From Phreatobacter stygius (GTDB taxonomy: Bacteria; Pseudomonadota; Alphaproteobacteria; Rhizobiales; Phreatobacteraceae): 64,000 nucleotides of DNA. Position numbers and translations under genes: made by a program. Positions within the stretch are counted from its first letter, which is position 1. Each line of letters starts with the position of its first letter. Of this stretch, positions 33,221-41,877 are shown one piece after another. Below the pieces are notes generated by a model. The model saw nothing but the letters and a program-made list of their open reading frames with translations. It was not told the DNA's origin and did no database searches. The stretch spans positions 6,089,001 to 6,153,000 of the forward strand of contig NZ_CP039690.1 of NCBI RefSeq assembly GCF_005144885.1. The letters run 5' to 3'.

Positions 33221-34153
33221 TCAGAAATTGACCTTGTCGCCACCCTTCAGCGCCAGGATCTCGCGGGCCTCGTCCGGGCTCGCCACGTCGAGGCCGAGGC
33301 CCTCGATGATTTGGCGCACCTTGGTGACCTGGGCGGCATTCGACTCGGCGAGCTTGCCGGGGCCGATCCAGAGCGAATCCTCCAGGCCGACGCGGACATT
33401 GCCGCCCATGGCCAGCGACATCGCGGCGATCGGCATCTGATTGCGCCCGGCGCCCAGCACCGACCAGTGATATTGGTCGCCGAACAGCCGGTCGGCGGTG
33501 CGCTTCATCATCACCACGTCCTCGTAATGCGGGCCGATGCCGCCGAGGATGCCGAACACCGACTGGATGAAGAACGGCGGCTTGATGATGCCGCGGTCGG
33601 CGAAATGCCGGAGCGTGTAGAGGTGGCCGATGTCGTAGCACTCGACCTCGAAACGCGTGCCGTTATCGGCGCAGGTCTTCAGGATATATTCGATATCGGC
33701 CAGCGTGTTCTTGAACATGCCGGCGCGCGAGCCTTCGAGATAGGCTTTTTCCCAGTCGTGCTTGAAGTCCTTGAAACGCTCCAGCATGGGATAGAGGCCG
33801 AAATTCATCGTGCCCATGTTGAGGCTGGCGACCTCGGGGGCATAGCTCGCCGCCGGCTTGACGCGCTCTTCGACCGTCATGGTCATGGCGCCGCCGGTGG
33901 TGATGTTGACCACCACGTCGGACGCCTGCTTGATCACCTTCAGGAACGGCGCATAGGCCTCCAGGCTCTGGTCCGGCCGGCCGTCCTTCGGGTCGCGCGC
34001 ATGCAGGTGGACGATGGAAGCGCCCGCCTTGGCGGCGCCGATCGCCGCGTCGGCAATCTCCTGCGCGGTCACCGGCAGGTGCGGCGACATGCTCGGCGTA
34101 TGGATCGAGCCGGTGATGGCACAGGTGATGATGACTTTTTTGGACTTCGCCAT
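33221..34153 (-). CDS. Beta-keto acid cleavage enzyme (BKACE/DUF849 family)
   Basis: A 310-residue TIM-barrel zinc enzyme of the family typified by 3-keto-5-aminohexanoate cleavage enzyme. The start MAKSKKVIITCAITGSIHTPSMSPHLP carries the first conserved region, VHLHARDPKDGRP the His-X-His metal site (about residues 49-51), and VGLEDSLWIGPGKLA the conserved C-terminal motif. These enzymes join a beta-keto acid with acetyl-CoA, giving acetoacetate and a new acyl-CoA. It follows the NAD-dependent dehydrogenase gene by 25 bases. The pair would oxidise a 3-hydroxy acid and cleave the product, as in carnitine catabolism, though the substrate is not proven. Confidence 0.9.
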   Translation of the reverse strand: MAKSKKVIITCAITGSIHTPSMSPHLPVTAQEIADAAIGAAKAGASIVHLHARDPKDGRPDQSLEAYAPFLKVIKQASDVVVNITTGGAMTMTVEERVKPAASYAPEVASLNMGTMNFGLYPMLERFKDFKHDWEKAYLEGSRAGMFKNTLADIEYILKTCADNGTRFEVECYDIGHLYTLRHFADRGIIKPPFFIQSVFGILGGIGPHYEDVVMMKRTADRLFGDQYHWSVLGAGRNQMPIAAMSLAMGGNVRVGLEDSLWIGPGKLAESNAAQVTKVRQIIEGLGLDVASPDEAREILALKGGDKVNF

Positions 34154-34178
34154 GAGCGCGCTCCGATGCGAGTTGTGA

Positions 34179-35105
34179 TCAGTCGGGTTTCTTTTTGGCC
34201 GCACGTTTGTGCGCCTTGAGCGCCGCGAGCCGTCCGTCGCGCCAGCGCGAAAGACGCGCGATGCGCTCAGGCGACTGTTCGCCGGTCCATTCGGCCATGA
34301 TGGCCTTTGCATTGCGTTTGGAGAAGGCGTCCCGGCCGGTGAGCCGCCCCAGATTTTCCGCATAGCGCTTGTCGTAATCGGGGATGCCGGCGGGCGCGTT
34401 GAGTTCGATCGTCTCGAACGGCCCCATGAAGGCCCAGCGCAGGCCGAGCCCGTCCTTGATCGTCTTGTCGAGATCTTCGGGGCTGACGATGCCGTCGCCG
34501 ACCAGCTGATAGGCTTCGGCCAGCAGCACCGCCTGCAGGCGGTTCAGCACGAAGCCGTCGATTTCCTTCTTCACGGTGATCGGCACCTGGCCGATCTTCT
34601 CGTAGATCTTGCGGGCCTTCTCGACCACCTGTCGATCGGTCCAGGGCGCCGGGCAGAGCTCGACGATCGGCACGAGATGGGGCGGATTGACCGGATGGGC
34701 CACCAGCACGCGTGAACGGTGCTTCAACTCTCTAGCCCAGAGCGAGGAGACCAGCACCGAGGTCGACGACGCGACGATCGCCGAGGCCGGCGCGAGCCTG
34801 TCGATCTCGCCATGGATCTGCTGTTTGGCGGCAACCGTTTCCGGGCCGCTTTCCTGGACGAAGGCGACGCCTTTCAGCGCGCCGGCGAGATCCTCGGCGA
34901 CGACCAGGTTGGCGGCCGAGCCCTTGGCGTCGGCGACCAGGCCGAGATCCGCCAATTCCTTCAGGTTCCGGGCGATATGGCCCTTGGCGGCCTTGGCCGC
35001 GCCGGGGGCCGGATCATAGAGGGCGGTGGTCCAGCCATGGCTCGAGAACACGGTGGCCCAGGCGCGGCCGATCAGGCCGGCTCCGACAATGGCGACTTTC
35101 GGCAT
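34179..35105 (-). CDS. 3-hydroxyacyl-CoA/3-hydroxy acid dehydrogenase family (lambda-crystallin, carnitine dehydrogenase-like)
   Basis: A 308-residue NAD-dependent dehydrogenase. The Rossmann motif is VAIVGAGLIGRAWATVFSSHG. The catalytic region includes ASSTSVLVSSL and the histidine of VAHPVNPPHLVPIVE (near residue 140), with EIDGFVLNRLQ in the C-terminal helical domain. NPPHLVP is typical of the L-gulonate 3-dehydrogenase/L-carnitine dehydrogenase branch rather than of fatty-acid beta-oxidation. The C-terminal tail is Lys/Arg-rich. Located directly upstream of the BKACE gene and downstream of a HAAT transporter, it is the likely source of the beta-keto substrate. Confidence 0.88.
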   Translation of the reverse strand: MPKVAIVGAGLIGRAWATVFSSHGWTTALYDPAPGAAKAAKGHIARNLKELADLGLVADAKGSAANLVVAEDLAGALKGVAFVQESGPETVAAKQQIHGEIDRLAPASAIVASSTSVLVSSLWARELKHRSRVLVAHPVNPPHLVPIVELCPAPWTDRQVVEKARKIYEKIGQVPITVKKEIDGFVLNRLQAVLLAEAYQLVGDGIVSPEDLDKTIKDGLGLRWAFMGPFETIELNAPAGIPDYDKRYAENLGRLTGRDAFSKRNAKAIMAEWTGEQSPERIARLSRWRDGRLAALKAHKRAAKKKPD

Positions 35106-35176
35106 CAGCTTCCCCAGTGCATCAATGCGATGAGATCATTGGACCGGCCGCCAATCGTCACAGCCGGGCTCTCTCC

Positions 35177-35262
35177 GTCATGGCCGGGCTCGTCCCGGCC
35201 ATCCACGACTTGCTGGCAATCGCTGAATGCGTGGATGCCCGGCCCAGGGCCGGGCATGACGA
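35177..35262. repeat. Intergenic palindromic repeat, family B (copy 2)
   Basis: The unit runs from GTCATGGCCGGGC to CCGGGCATGACGA with a central GCGTGGATG; it is alignable with 27313-27398. It lies between the dehydrogenase gene and the end of the fused transporter gene and can fold into a long hairpin. Confidence 0.75.
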
Positions 35263-35283
35263 ATGGCGGTGCCCTGGACGGCC

Positions 35284-37803
35284 TCAAAGCCACAACACCT
35301 TGCGGCGCAGGTCCTGGTCTTCGCGCAGGTTTTTCGAGGCGCCGGTCCAGGTCACCGCGCCGCGCTCCAGCGCCACGGTCCGGTCGGACAGGGCCAGCGC
35401 CAAGTCGAGATGATGGTCGACGATGACGATCGCGACCTCGTGGCGCAGCTTGTCGAAGGCCTCGAACAGCTCCTCGGTGATCGCCGGCGACAGGCCCTCG
35501 AAAGGCTCGTCGAGCAGCAGCACGCGGGTGTCGCCGACCAGGGCGCGCGCAACCGCGACCATTTGCTGCTCGCCGCCGGACAGGAAATCGGCCGGGGTGG
35601 TCCAGCGCTCCCTGAGGCGTGGGAAGAAGCTGAGCACGCGGTCTTCGTCCCAATGCCGCCCGGCGCCGGTCAGCCGCTTCAGGCTGCCGAGCATCAGATT
35701 GTCCTTCACCGACATGCCGGCGAACAGGCCGCGGCCCTGCGGCACGTAACCGACGCCGCGCCGGGCGATACGGTCGGAGCTCAGCCCGGCCAACGCTTCG
35801 CCGGCCAGCACGATCGTGCCGGAGGCCGGCGGCGCAATGCCGGTAATGGTCTTCAGGAGCGTCGACTTGCCGGCGCCGTTGCGGCCGAGCAGGGCAATGA
35901 TCTCGCCCTCGGCGACGTCGATCGAGACATCGTTGAGGATATGGCTCTTGCCGTAGAAGGTGTTGATGTCGCGCAATACCAAAAGCGCCGTGTCGGTCGC
36001 CGCCGACACCCGCTCTTTCGCGGTGATCGCATGGGTGCCCGAGCCGAGATAGACCGCCTGCACCCGCTCGCTCGAGCGCGCCTGTTCCACCGTGCCGTCG
36101 ATCAGCACGTCGCCGTCGTTCATGACCGTGACGTGGTCGGCGATCTGGAACACCCGGTCGATGTCATGCTCGACCAGCAGCACCGGAATATCGGCCGAGA
36201 TGGTCTTGATGATGTCGCCGACCCGCCGCCGCTCGGCGCTGGCAAGCCCCGCCAGCGGCTCGTCCAGGAGCAGGATGCGCGGCCGCGTCGCCAGGGCCAG
36301 CGCCATGTCGACCAGCCGCTGGCCGCCATAAGACAGCGAGCCGGCCTCCGCCTGTTCGATGCCGGCAAGGCCGAGATAACGCATCAAGGTGGTGGTGTCG
36401 GCGGCAACGCCCGGCAAGGCGGTCGCCCGGGCCCAGACGCCGAACCGGCCGGAATGGCGCGCCTGGATCGCCAGCCTGACATTCTCCTCGATCGTCAGGC
36501 CGCCGAACAGATTGGTGATCTGGAACGAGCGGCCGACACCGGCGGCCGTGATCGCCTGCGGGGTCAGGCCTCCGATCTGCCGGCCGTCGAGCGTCACCGT
36601 GCCCTTGTCGGGCGGGAACAGGCCGGAGATCAGGTTGAAGGCGGTGGTCTTGCCGGCGCCGTTCGGCCCGATCAGCGCATGCAGGGTCCGATCCTTCACC
36701 GTGAAGTCGATGCCACGCACGGCGCGGATGCCGCCGAAACTCTTGACGATGCCCTTGATCTCCAGCACCGGACCATTGCCCGTGCCCTCGTGGACGAATT
36801 CGTGCGGCACCGGGCCGACCGCTTCGACACGCCGGGCCGCCATGGCGGCATCGGTCTCGAATTTTTTGCGGAACGGCGCCATCAGGCGTTCGGCGACCCC
36901 GATCAGGCCGGTCGGCGAGAACACGATGAAGCCGACGAACATCAGGCCGAAGAACAACAGCCAGCTTGAGGTGAACAGCGACAGATATTCGCGCGACAGC
37001 ATGAAGAACAGCGCGCCGAGCGCGGGTCCTAAGAAGCTGCGCATGCCGCCGATCACCACCATGGCCAGCAATTCGCCGGAAAATTGGATGGCGATCGGGT
37101 CGGCCGAGGTGAAGCGATGATGGAAGGCCGACAGCACCCCGGCAAAGCCGGTGAGCGTCGCCGAGATGGTGAAGGCGATCAGCTTGTAGCGGTCGGTGTC
37201 GTAACCGACGAAACGGGCGCGGGTCTCGTTCTCCCGGATCGCCACCAGCACGCTGCCGACCGGCGCATTGTGGAAACGCTGCAGCACCAGCACGACGGCA
37301 AAGCCGAGCAGGGCGACGAGACAGTAGAAGGCCCAGGGACTGTTGAAATCGAGCACGCCGTAATTCGGCCTGACCACGCCGCCAATGCCGTTTTCGCCGC
37401 CGGTCAGCTCGGTCCAGCGGAACGAGACGGTGTACATGACCGCGGTCAGCGCCAGCGTCAGCAGCGAGAAATAGACGCCGCGCCGGCGCAGGATCAACAG
37501 CCCGGCGAGCAGCGAGACGACACCGACGAACAGGATCGCGAACAGCGCCGGCAGCAGCAACTGGCCGGCCAGGAAATGGCGCTGGGCCAGCACCGCCGCA
37601 TAGGCGCCCATGCCGAAAAAGGCGCCATGGCCGAACGACACGAGGCCGGTGTGGCCGACCAGGATGTTCAAGGCCATGGCGGCAATGGCGAAGATCACCA
37701 CGTCGGTCGCCGAGGTCAGCGTCAGGCCGATGGCGAGCATGGCGAAGGGCAGGACGAGGAGGGCTGCCGCCGCGGCGAGAAGGGAGCGAACTTCCGAAGA
37801 CAT
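35284..37803 (-). CDS. Triple-fusion HAAT transporter: LivM permease + LivG ATPase + LivF ATPase
   Basis: A single 839-residue frame holds three normally separate subunits. Residues about 1-335 are a LivM permease (ALNILVGHTGLVSFGHGAFFGMGAYAA near 40). A linker follows (about 335-370). The LivG ATPase (about 370-600) has Walker A GPNGAGKTT, signature LSYGGQRL, Walker B RILLLDEPLAG and H-loop VEHDIDR. The LivF ATPase (about 610-839) has Walker A GRNGAGKST, LSGGEQQMV, Walker B VLLLDEPFEG and VDHHLDL. The ATG at 37803 begins MSSEVRSLLAAAAALLVLP; further upstream frame is not permease-like. No stop or frameshift separates the parts. The LivH permease lies 4 bases upstream. Confidence 0.9.
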   Translation of the reverse strand: MSSEVRSLLAAAAALLVLPFAMLAIGLTLTSATDVVIFAIAAMALNILVGHTGLVSFGHGAFFGMGAYAAVLAQRHFLAGQLLLPALFAILFVGVVSLLAGLLILRRRGVYFSLLTLALTAVMYTVSFRWTELTGGENGIGGVVRPNYGVLDFNSPWAFYCLVALLGFAVVLVLQRFHNAPVGSVLVAIRENETRARFVGYDTDRYKLIAFTISATLTGFAGVLSAFHHRFTSADPIAIQFSGELLAMVVIGGMRSFLGPALGALFFMLSREYLSLFTSSWLLFFGLMFVGFIVFSPTGLIGVAERLMAPFRKKFETDAAMAARRVEAVGPVPHEFVHEGTGNGPVLEIKGIVKSFGGIRAVRGIDFTVKDRTLHALIGPNGAGKTTAFNLISGLFPPDKGTVTLDGRQIGGLTPQAITAAGVGRSFQITNLFGGLTIEENVRLAIQARHSGRFGVWARATALPGVAADTTTLMRYLGLAGIEQAEAGSLSYGGQRLVDMALALATRPRILLLDEPLAGLASAERRRVGDIIKTISADIPVLLVEHDIDRVFQIADHVTVMNDGDVLIDGTVEQARSSERVQAVYLGSGTHAITAKERVSAATDTALLVLRDINTFYGKSHILNDVSIDVAEGEIIALLGRNGAGKSTLLKTITGIAPPASGTIVLAGEALAGLSSDRIARRGVGYVPQGRGLFAGMSVKDNLMLGSLKRLTGAGRHWDEDRVLSFFPRLRERWTTPADFLSGGEQQMVAVARALVGDTRVLLLDEPFEGLSPAITEELFEAFDKLRHEVAIVIVDHHLDLALALSDRTVALERGAVTWTGASKNLREDQDLRRKVLWL

Positions 37804-37807
37804 CACG

Positions 37808-38686
37808 TCACTCGAATTTCTGGATGCGTTCGCCGAACAGGCCGCGCGGACGGAGCAGCAGGACGAGCACCATGAGCAGGTAGACGGAGGCTTCCGTCGC
37901 GGCGGGATAGAAATGGGCGGCAACGCCACGGGTGACGCCGACAATGACCGCGGCCGCCACCACGCCCCAGAACGAGCCGAGGCCGCCGATCACCACCACC
38001 ACGAAGGCGAAGGTGATGATCTCCTGGCCCATGGCCGGATGGACGCCGGCGATCGGCGCCACCAGCACGCCGGCCAGCGCCGCCAGGCCGACGCCGATCA
38101 TCACCACGGCGGTCATATAGGGTTTGAGCGAAATGCCGAGCGCGCCGACCATGTCGGGGTTCTGCACGCCGGCGCGCACCACCTTGCCGAAGGCGGTGCG
38201 CGACAGGAGCAGCCAGAGACCGAGCACGCAGGCCGCGGCTATGCCTAAGATCATCAGCCGGTAGCGCGAATAGACGAACTCGCCGATGAACACCTGGCCG
38301 CGCAGCGCCTGGGGAATGGAGAAGGGCACCGGGGCCGCGCCATAGATGATCCGAAGGCTCTGCTCGGCGACCATGGCAAGCCCGAAGGTGAGCAGCAGGC
38401 CGAGGATCGGATCGCCGGTATAGAAGCGGCGGAGCAGGTAGCGTTCGACCACCATGCCGATCAGCGCCACCAGCAAGGGCGAGGCGATCATCGCGCCGCC
38501 GAAGCCGATCTGCGGGGCGAGCGTCACCGTCAGGTAGGCGCCGATCGCATAGAAGGCGCCGTGGGCGAGATTCACGATGCCTCCGAGCGAGAAGATCATC
38601 GAGAGGCCGAGCGCGATCATCACGTAATAGGCGCCGTTCTGGAGCCCGTTGAGGATCTGCGACAGGAGCGGGATGAAATCGATCAC
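37808..38686 (-). CDS. Branched-chain amino acid-type ABC transporter permease, LivH-like
   Basis: A 292-residue membrane protein with the LivH landmarks GGIVNLAHGAFYAIGAYLTV (near residue 30) and VVVIGGLGSFWGVVAAAVIVG (near 237). The start codon is GTG at 38686. It pairs with the permease domain of the fused subunit, whose start is 4 bases past its stop. The upstream binding protein gene is 151 bases away; that gap holds no recognised gene. Confidence 0.9.
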   Translation of the reverse strand: MIDFIPLLSQILNGLQNGAYYVMIALGLSMIFSLGGIVNLAHGAFYAIGAYLTVTLAPQIGFGGAMIASPLLVALIGMVVERYLLRRFYTGDPILGLLLTFGLAMVAEQSLRIIYGAAPVPFSIPQALRGQVFIGEFVYSRYRLMILGIAAACVLGLWLLLSRTAFGKVVRAGVQNPDMVGALGISLKPYMTAVVMIGVGLAALAGVLVAPIAGVHPAMGQEIITFAFVVVVIGGLGSFWGVVAAAVIVGVTRGVAAHFYPAATEASVYLLMVLVLLLRPRGLFGERIQKFE

Positions 38687-38837
38687 GGGAGCCTCGGAGG
38701 AAGCCGCTGGCGCTGGGCCAGAGGCATCGAACTGGGATCGGCAGCGGGCGAGGGGCGCGAGGCCGGCAGCGCCGGCGACGGTCGCCCTCGGGCCTCAGGC
38801 AGGCGCGTCGGCGCCCGCCTGAGACATCAGAGCCTGA

Positions 38838-40094
38838 TCATGCCGCCTTGAAGGTGCACTGGTTCTCCTCGGCCGTCGCGGCGATCGCCTCCAGGCTCTC
38901 GTCGGGGCCGGGCACCGGCGGCGACGAGGTGAAGATGTCCCACTGGTTCTTCACCTGGGCCTGGGGCAGGGCGGTGATCGCATACATTTCCATCATCATC
39001 TGATGGTCGCTCGCCCGGAAATAGCCCTCGCGGGTCTTCAGGAGGTCGAACTTCGCGCCCTTCTCGAAATGTTCGACGATCTTGGCGGCTTCCGTCGTCT
39101 TGGTCTCGGCCATCGCCTGGGCGACCACTTTCAGCGAGCAATAATCGCCCCAGGCCTGGTTTTCCGGCGGCCGCTTCCAGCGCGTGGTGAAGGCGGCGAC
39201 GAATTTTTTGGTGTTGGGCGTATCGACCAGGTGGTGCCAGACCACCGGCCAGATGCCGCCGAAATTGCCGGGCCCGGCGCCCCAGGCGAGCGCGGTATCG
39301 AAACCGAAGCCGGCGACCGGGAAGGCCAGGCCGAATTCGGCATATTGCTTGAGGAAATTGGTGATCTGGGTTCCCGCGAGGTTGAGGATCACCACGTCGG
39401 GGCGCGCCGTGCGGATCTTCAAGAGGAAGGGCGAGAAGTCGGCGAGATCGGTCGGGATCAGGTCGTCGCCGCCATGGTTGCCGCCATTCTCGTTCATATA
39501 GCGCTTTGCGACCCGCAGGAGGTCATGGCCGAAGGCATAGTCGGCGGTCAGCGAATACCATTTCTTGCCCCGGACCAGGCCGTCGCGGACCAGCGAGCGG
39601 CCGACCGCCTTCACATACATCGAGTTCTGCGCCTCGATATGGAACATGAAGCGCTGGCAGTCGGAGCCGCGCAGCGCATCGGAATTGGCGCCGGTATTGA
39701 TGAACAGCACCTTCTCGCGCTGCACGACCTGGCCGATGGCGAGCGCCGAGGCCGAGGAAATCTCGCCGAGCAGGGCCGCCACCTTGTCGCGCTGGATCAG
39801 CCGCTCGGCCTTGGCGGAAGCCTGCTGCGGGTTCGGGCTGTCGTCCAGGACCAGCTCGATCTTGCGGCCCATCACGCCGCCGCCGGCATTGATCTCGTCG
39901 GCGGCGAGCTGCACCGCCTGCACGGCATATTCGCCGAGCGGACCGAGAAAGCCGGTGCGCGGTGTGATATGGCCGATCTTGATGGCTTCGGCCTGGGCGT
40001 AGCTGATCGCCGGCGCGCCGACGATGCCGAGCGCGGCGGCGCCGGCGGAGGTCTTCAGAAGCTTGCGACGCGAAAGGCTCAGATCGAGCGGCAT
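38838..40094 (-). CDS. ABC transporter substrate-binding protein (HAAT family), Tat-type signal
   Basis: A 418-residue type-I periplasmic-binding protein. The N-terminus RRKLLKTSAGAAALGIVGAPAISYA is a twin-arginine signal. The mature protein begins IKIGHITPRTGFLGPLGEYA, with the family segment GRKIELVLDDSPNPQQASAKAERLI. It is the first gene of the operon that continues through LivH, the fused LivMGF, the dehydrogenase and the BKACE. The 12-bp palindrome at 40185-40196 lies about 90 bases upstream, between it and the divergent GntR gene. Confidence 0.9.
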   Translation of the reverse strand: MPLDLSLSRRKLLKTSAGAAALGIVGAPAISYAQAEAIKIGHITPRTGFLGPLGEYAVQAVQLAADEINAGGGVMGRKIELVLDDSPNPQQASAKAERLIQRDKVAALLGEISSASALAIGQVVQREKVLFINTGANSDALRGSDCQRFMFHIEAQNSMYVKAVGRSLVRDGLVRGKKWYSLTADYAFGHDLLRVAKRYMNENGGNHGGDDLIPTDLADFSPFLLKIRTARPDVVILNLAGTQITNFLKQYAEFGLAFPVAGFGFDTALAWGAGPGNFGGIWPVVWHHLVDTPNTKKFVAAFTTRWKRPPENQAWGDYCSLKVVAQAMAETKTTEAAKIVEHFEKGAKFDLLKTREGYFRASDHQMMMEMYAITALPQAQVKNQWDIFTSSPPVPGPDESLEAIAATAEENQCTFKAA

Positions 40095-40184
40095 GGAATG
40101 TCTCCCTTAGGTTTAACCTGCCCAAGTCCTGGCGGGTCCGTTGTCCGGGCCTCGCCCACGGCCGCTCTATCAGCTTGCCGTGAT

Positions 40185-40196
40185 CTGTGATCACAG
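40185..40196. promoter_or_regulatory. Perfect palindrome in the divergent promoter region (candidate GntR operator)
   Basis: CTGTGATCACAG is a perfect 12-bp palindrome 90 bases from the binding-protein start and 45 bases from the GntR start. TGTGATCACA-type sites are used by FCD GntR regulators, so control in both directions by the adjacent regulator is likely but not shown. Confidence 0.6.
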
Positions 40197-40241
40197 TTAT
40201 GGTTTCGCAATTGGAACGCTTTGTCCAGCCCCTTAAGCGAC

Positions 40242-41003
40242 ATGATGAGCGCGGTTGAAGCCCTCACCACCATTGGCCCGATCGAACGGCTGACGCTTGG
40301 CGATCAGGTCTACGGCCACATGCGCGAACTGCTGATGGCCGGGCGCCTGGCGCCGGGCGAGAAACTGTCGCTGCGCGCCACCGCCGAAGCGCTGGGCGTC
40401 AGCATGATGCCGGTGCGCGAGGCGGTGAGCCGGCTGGTCGCCGATCGGGCGCTGGAAGTGGCGCCGAACCGCGCCGTGCGCGTGCCGATCCTGTCGATCG
40501 GCCAGTTCCGCGAATTGTCGGCGGTGCGCATCGAAATCGAGGGTTTTGCCGCCGAGCGGGCGGCCATGGCGGCGACGTCGGCCGATCTCGCCCGCATCGC
40601 GGCGGCGGAAGCAGCCTTCCGGACGCTCAGTTGCCAGCCCGATCCCGATCTTCCCGATGCGGTCGGGCTCAACAAGGATTTTCATTTCGCCGTCTACGCC
40701 GCGAGCGGCCTGCCGACGCTGTTCGAGATCATCGGCGGGCTCTGGCTGAAGGCCGGCCCGGTGATCAATCTCGATCTGCGGGCCAATCCGGAACGGATCG
40801 CCACCGGCGGTGCCGTGCGTTTCCATGCCGATGCCCTGGCGGCGATCCGGGCCGGCGACGGCGCGGCCGCGCGCCAGGCTATAGCGGGCGACATCAAGGG
40901 CGCATCGGAGTTCATCATTGCCCGCGGCGGGCTGACCGGTGCTGCCGTCGGCGGCCTTGCCGGCATCATGGCCGGCGGATTTCCAGACCACAAAATGGCA
41001 TAG
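40242..41003 (+). CDS. GntR family transcriptional regulator, FCD subfamily
   Basis: A 253-residue regulator with an N-terminal winged helix (about residues 20-85; LSLRATAEALGVSMMPVREAVSRLVADRAL) and an FCD effector domain (about 95-215; LNKDFHFAVYAASGLPTLFEII). The ATG at 40242 (or the next at 40245) is preferred over a TTG further upstream. Divergent from the second transporter operon and 12 bases before the SDR gene, so it probably controls both. The ligand is likely the transported hydroxy or keto acid. Confidence 0.88.
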   Translation: MMSAVEALTTIGPIERLTLGDQVYGHMRELLMAGRLAPGEKLSLRATAEALGVSMMPVREAVSRLVADRALEVAPNRAVRVPILSIGQFRELSAVRIEIEGFAAERAAMAATSADLARIAAAEAAFRTLSCQPDPDLPDAVGLNKDFHFAVYAASGLPTLFEIIGGLWLKAGPVINLDLRANPERIATGGAVRFHADALAAIRAGDGAAARQAIAGDIKGASEFIIARGGLTGAAVGGLAGIMAGGFPDHKMA

Positions 41004-41015
41004 GGAGAAGGGTCC

Positions 41016-41792
41016 ATGGATTTGGGCATCAAGGGCTTGCGCGTCCTGGTGACGGCGGGCGCCAATGGCATCGGCCGCGAGATCGCGCGTGCCTTCGTCG
41101 AAGAAGGCGCACGCGTCCATGTCTGCGATGTCGACAGCGAGGCGATCGCGGCCTTGGCCACGACCGATCCGGCCGTGTCGGCCAGCCGTTGCGACATTGC
41201 CGACCGGAGCCAGGTCAGCGGCCTGTTCGAGACCGCCATTGCCAAGCTGGGCGGGCTGGATGTCCTGGTCAACAATGCCGGCATTGCCGGACCGACCGGC
41301 CGGGTCGAGGAGATCAATCCGGAAGACTGGGATCGCTGCCTCGATGTCTGCATCACCGGCCAGTTCAATTGCGTCCGGCTCGCGGTGCCACATCTGAAGC
41401 AGAGCGCCAACGCCTCGATCATCAACCTGTCTTCGGTCGCCGGCCGGCTCGGCTTCGGCCTGCGCACGCCTTATGCGGCGGCGAAATGGGCGGTGGTCGG
41501 CTTCACCAAGTCGCTGTCGATCGAGCTCGGCGAATTCGGCATCCGGGTCAACGCCATCCTGCCGGGCCTGGTCGAGGGCGACCGCATCCGCCGGGTGTTC
41601 GAGGCCAAGGCCCAGGCCAAGGGCGTCTCCAGGACTGAAATCGAGGAGCAGGCGCTGGCCTATACCGCGCTCAAGACCATGGTCACGCCACGCCAACTCG
41701 CTGATCAGATCGTCTTCTGCGCCTCGCCGCGCGGCAAGACCATCTCAGGCCAGGCCCTGTCGATCTGCGGCGATACGCTGATGCTGAGCTGA
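41016..41792 (+). CDS. Short-chain dehydrogenase/reductase (SDR)
   Basis: A 258-residue classical SDR. The cofactor motif is TAGANGIG (near residue 15), followed by DVDS, which favours NAD(H). NNAG lies near 86, and the catalytic Ser-Tyr-Lys appear in NLSSVAG and YAAAKWA. The C-terminal region is LSICGDTLMLS in place of the more usual VDGG. It follows the GntR gene by 12 bases and AGGGAGAAG provides the ribosome-binding site. The substrate is probably a hydroxy acid or sugar acid of the same pathway. Confidence 0.88.
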   Translation: MDLGIKGLRVLVTAGANGIGREIARAFVEEGARVHVCDVDSEAIAALATTDPAVSASRCDIADRSQVSGLFETAIAKLGGLDVLVNNAGIAGPTGRVEEINPEDWDRCLDVCITGQFNCVRLAVPHLKQSANASIINLSSVAGRLGFGLRTPYAAAKWAVVGFTKSLSIELGEFGIRVNAILPGLVEGDRIRRVFEAKAQAKGVSRTEIEEQALAYTALKTMVTPRQLADQIVFCASPRGKTISGQALSICGDTLMLS

Positions 41793-41877
41793 AGCCGGGC
41801 AGGGCGGCCGTGACAAGCAAGGGCGTGGCGGGTGACAGTGCCGGTTCCGGCTCCCGCCAGCATGTTGCGAATCAGCC

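Noticed and set aside
37804-37944. Longer N-terminus for the LivMGF fusion
   Set aside because: It overlaps the LivH gene and is cysteine/serine-rich shadow; the permease starts naturally at 37803.
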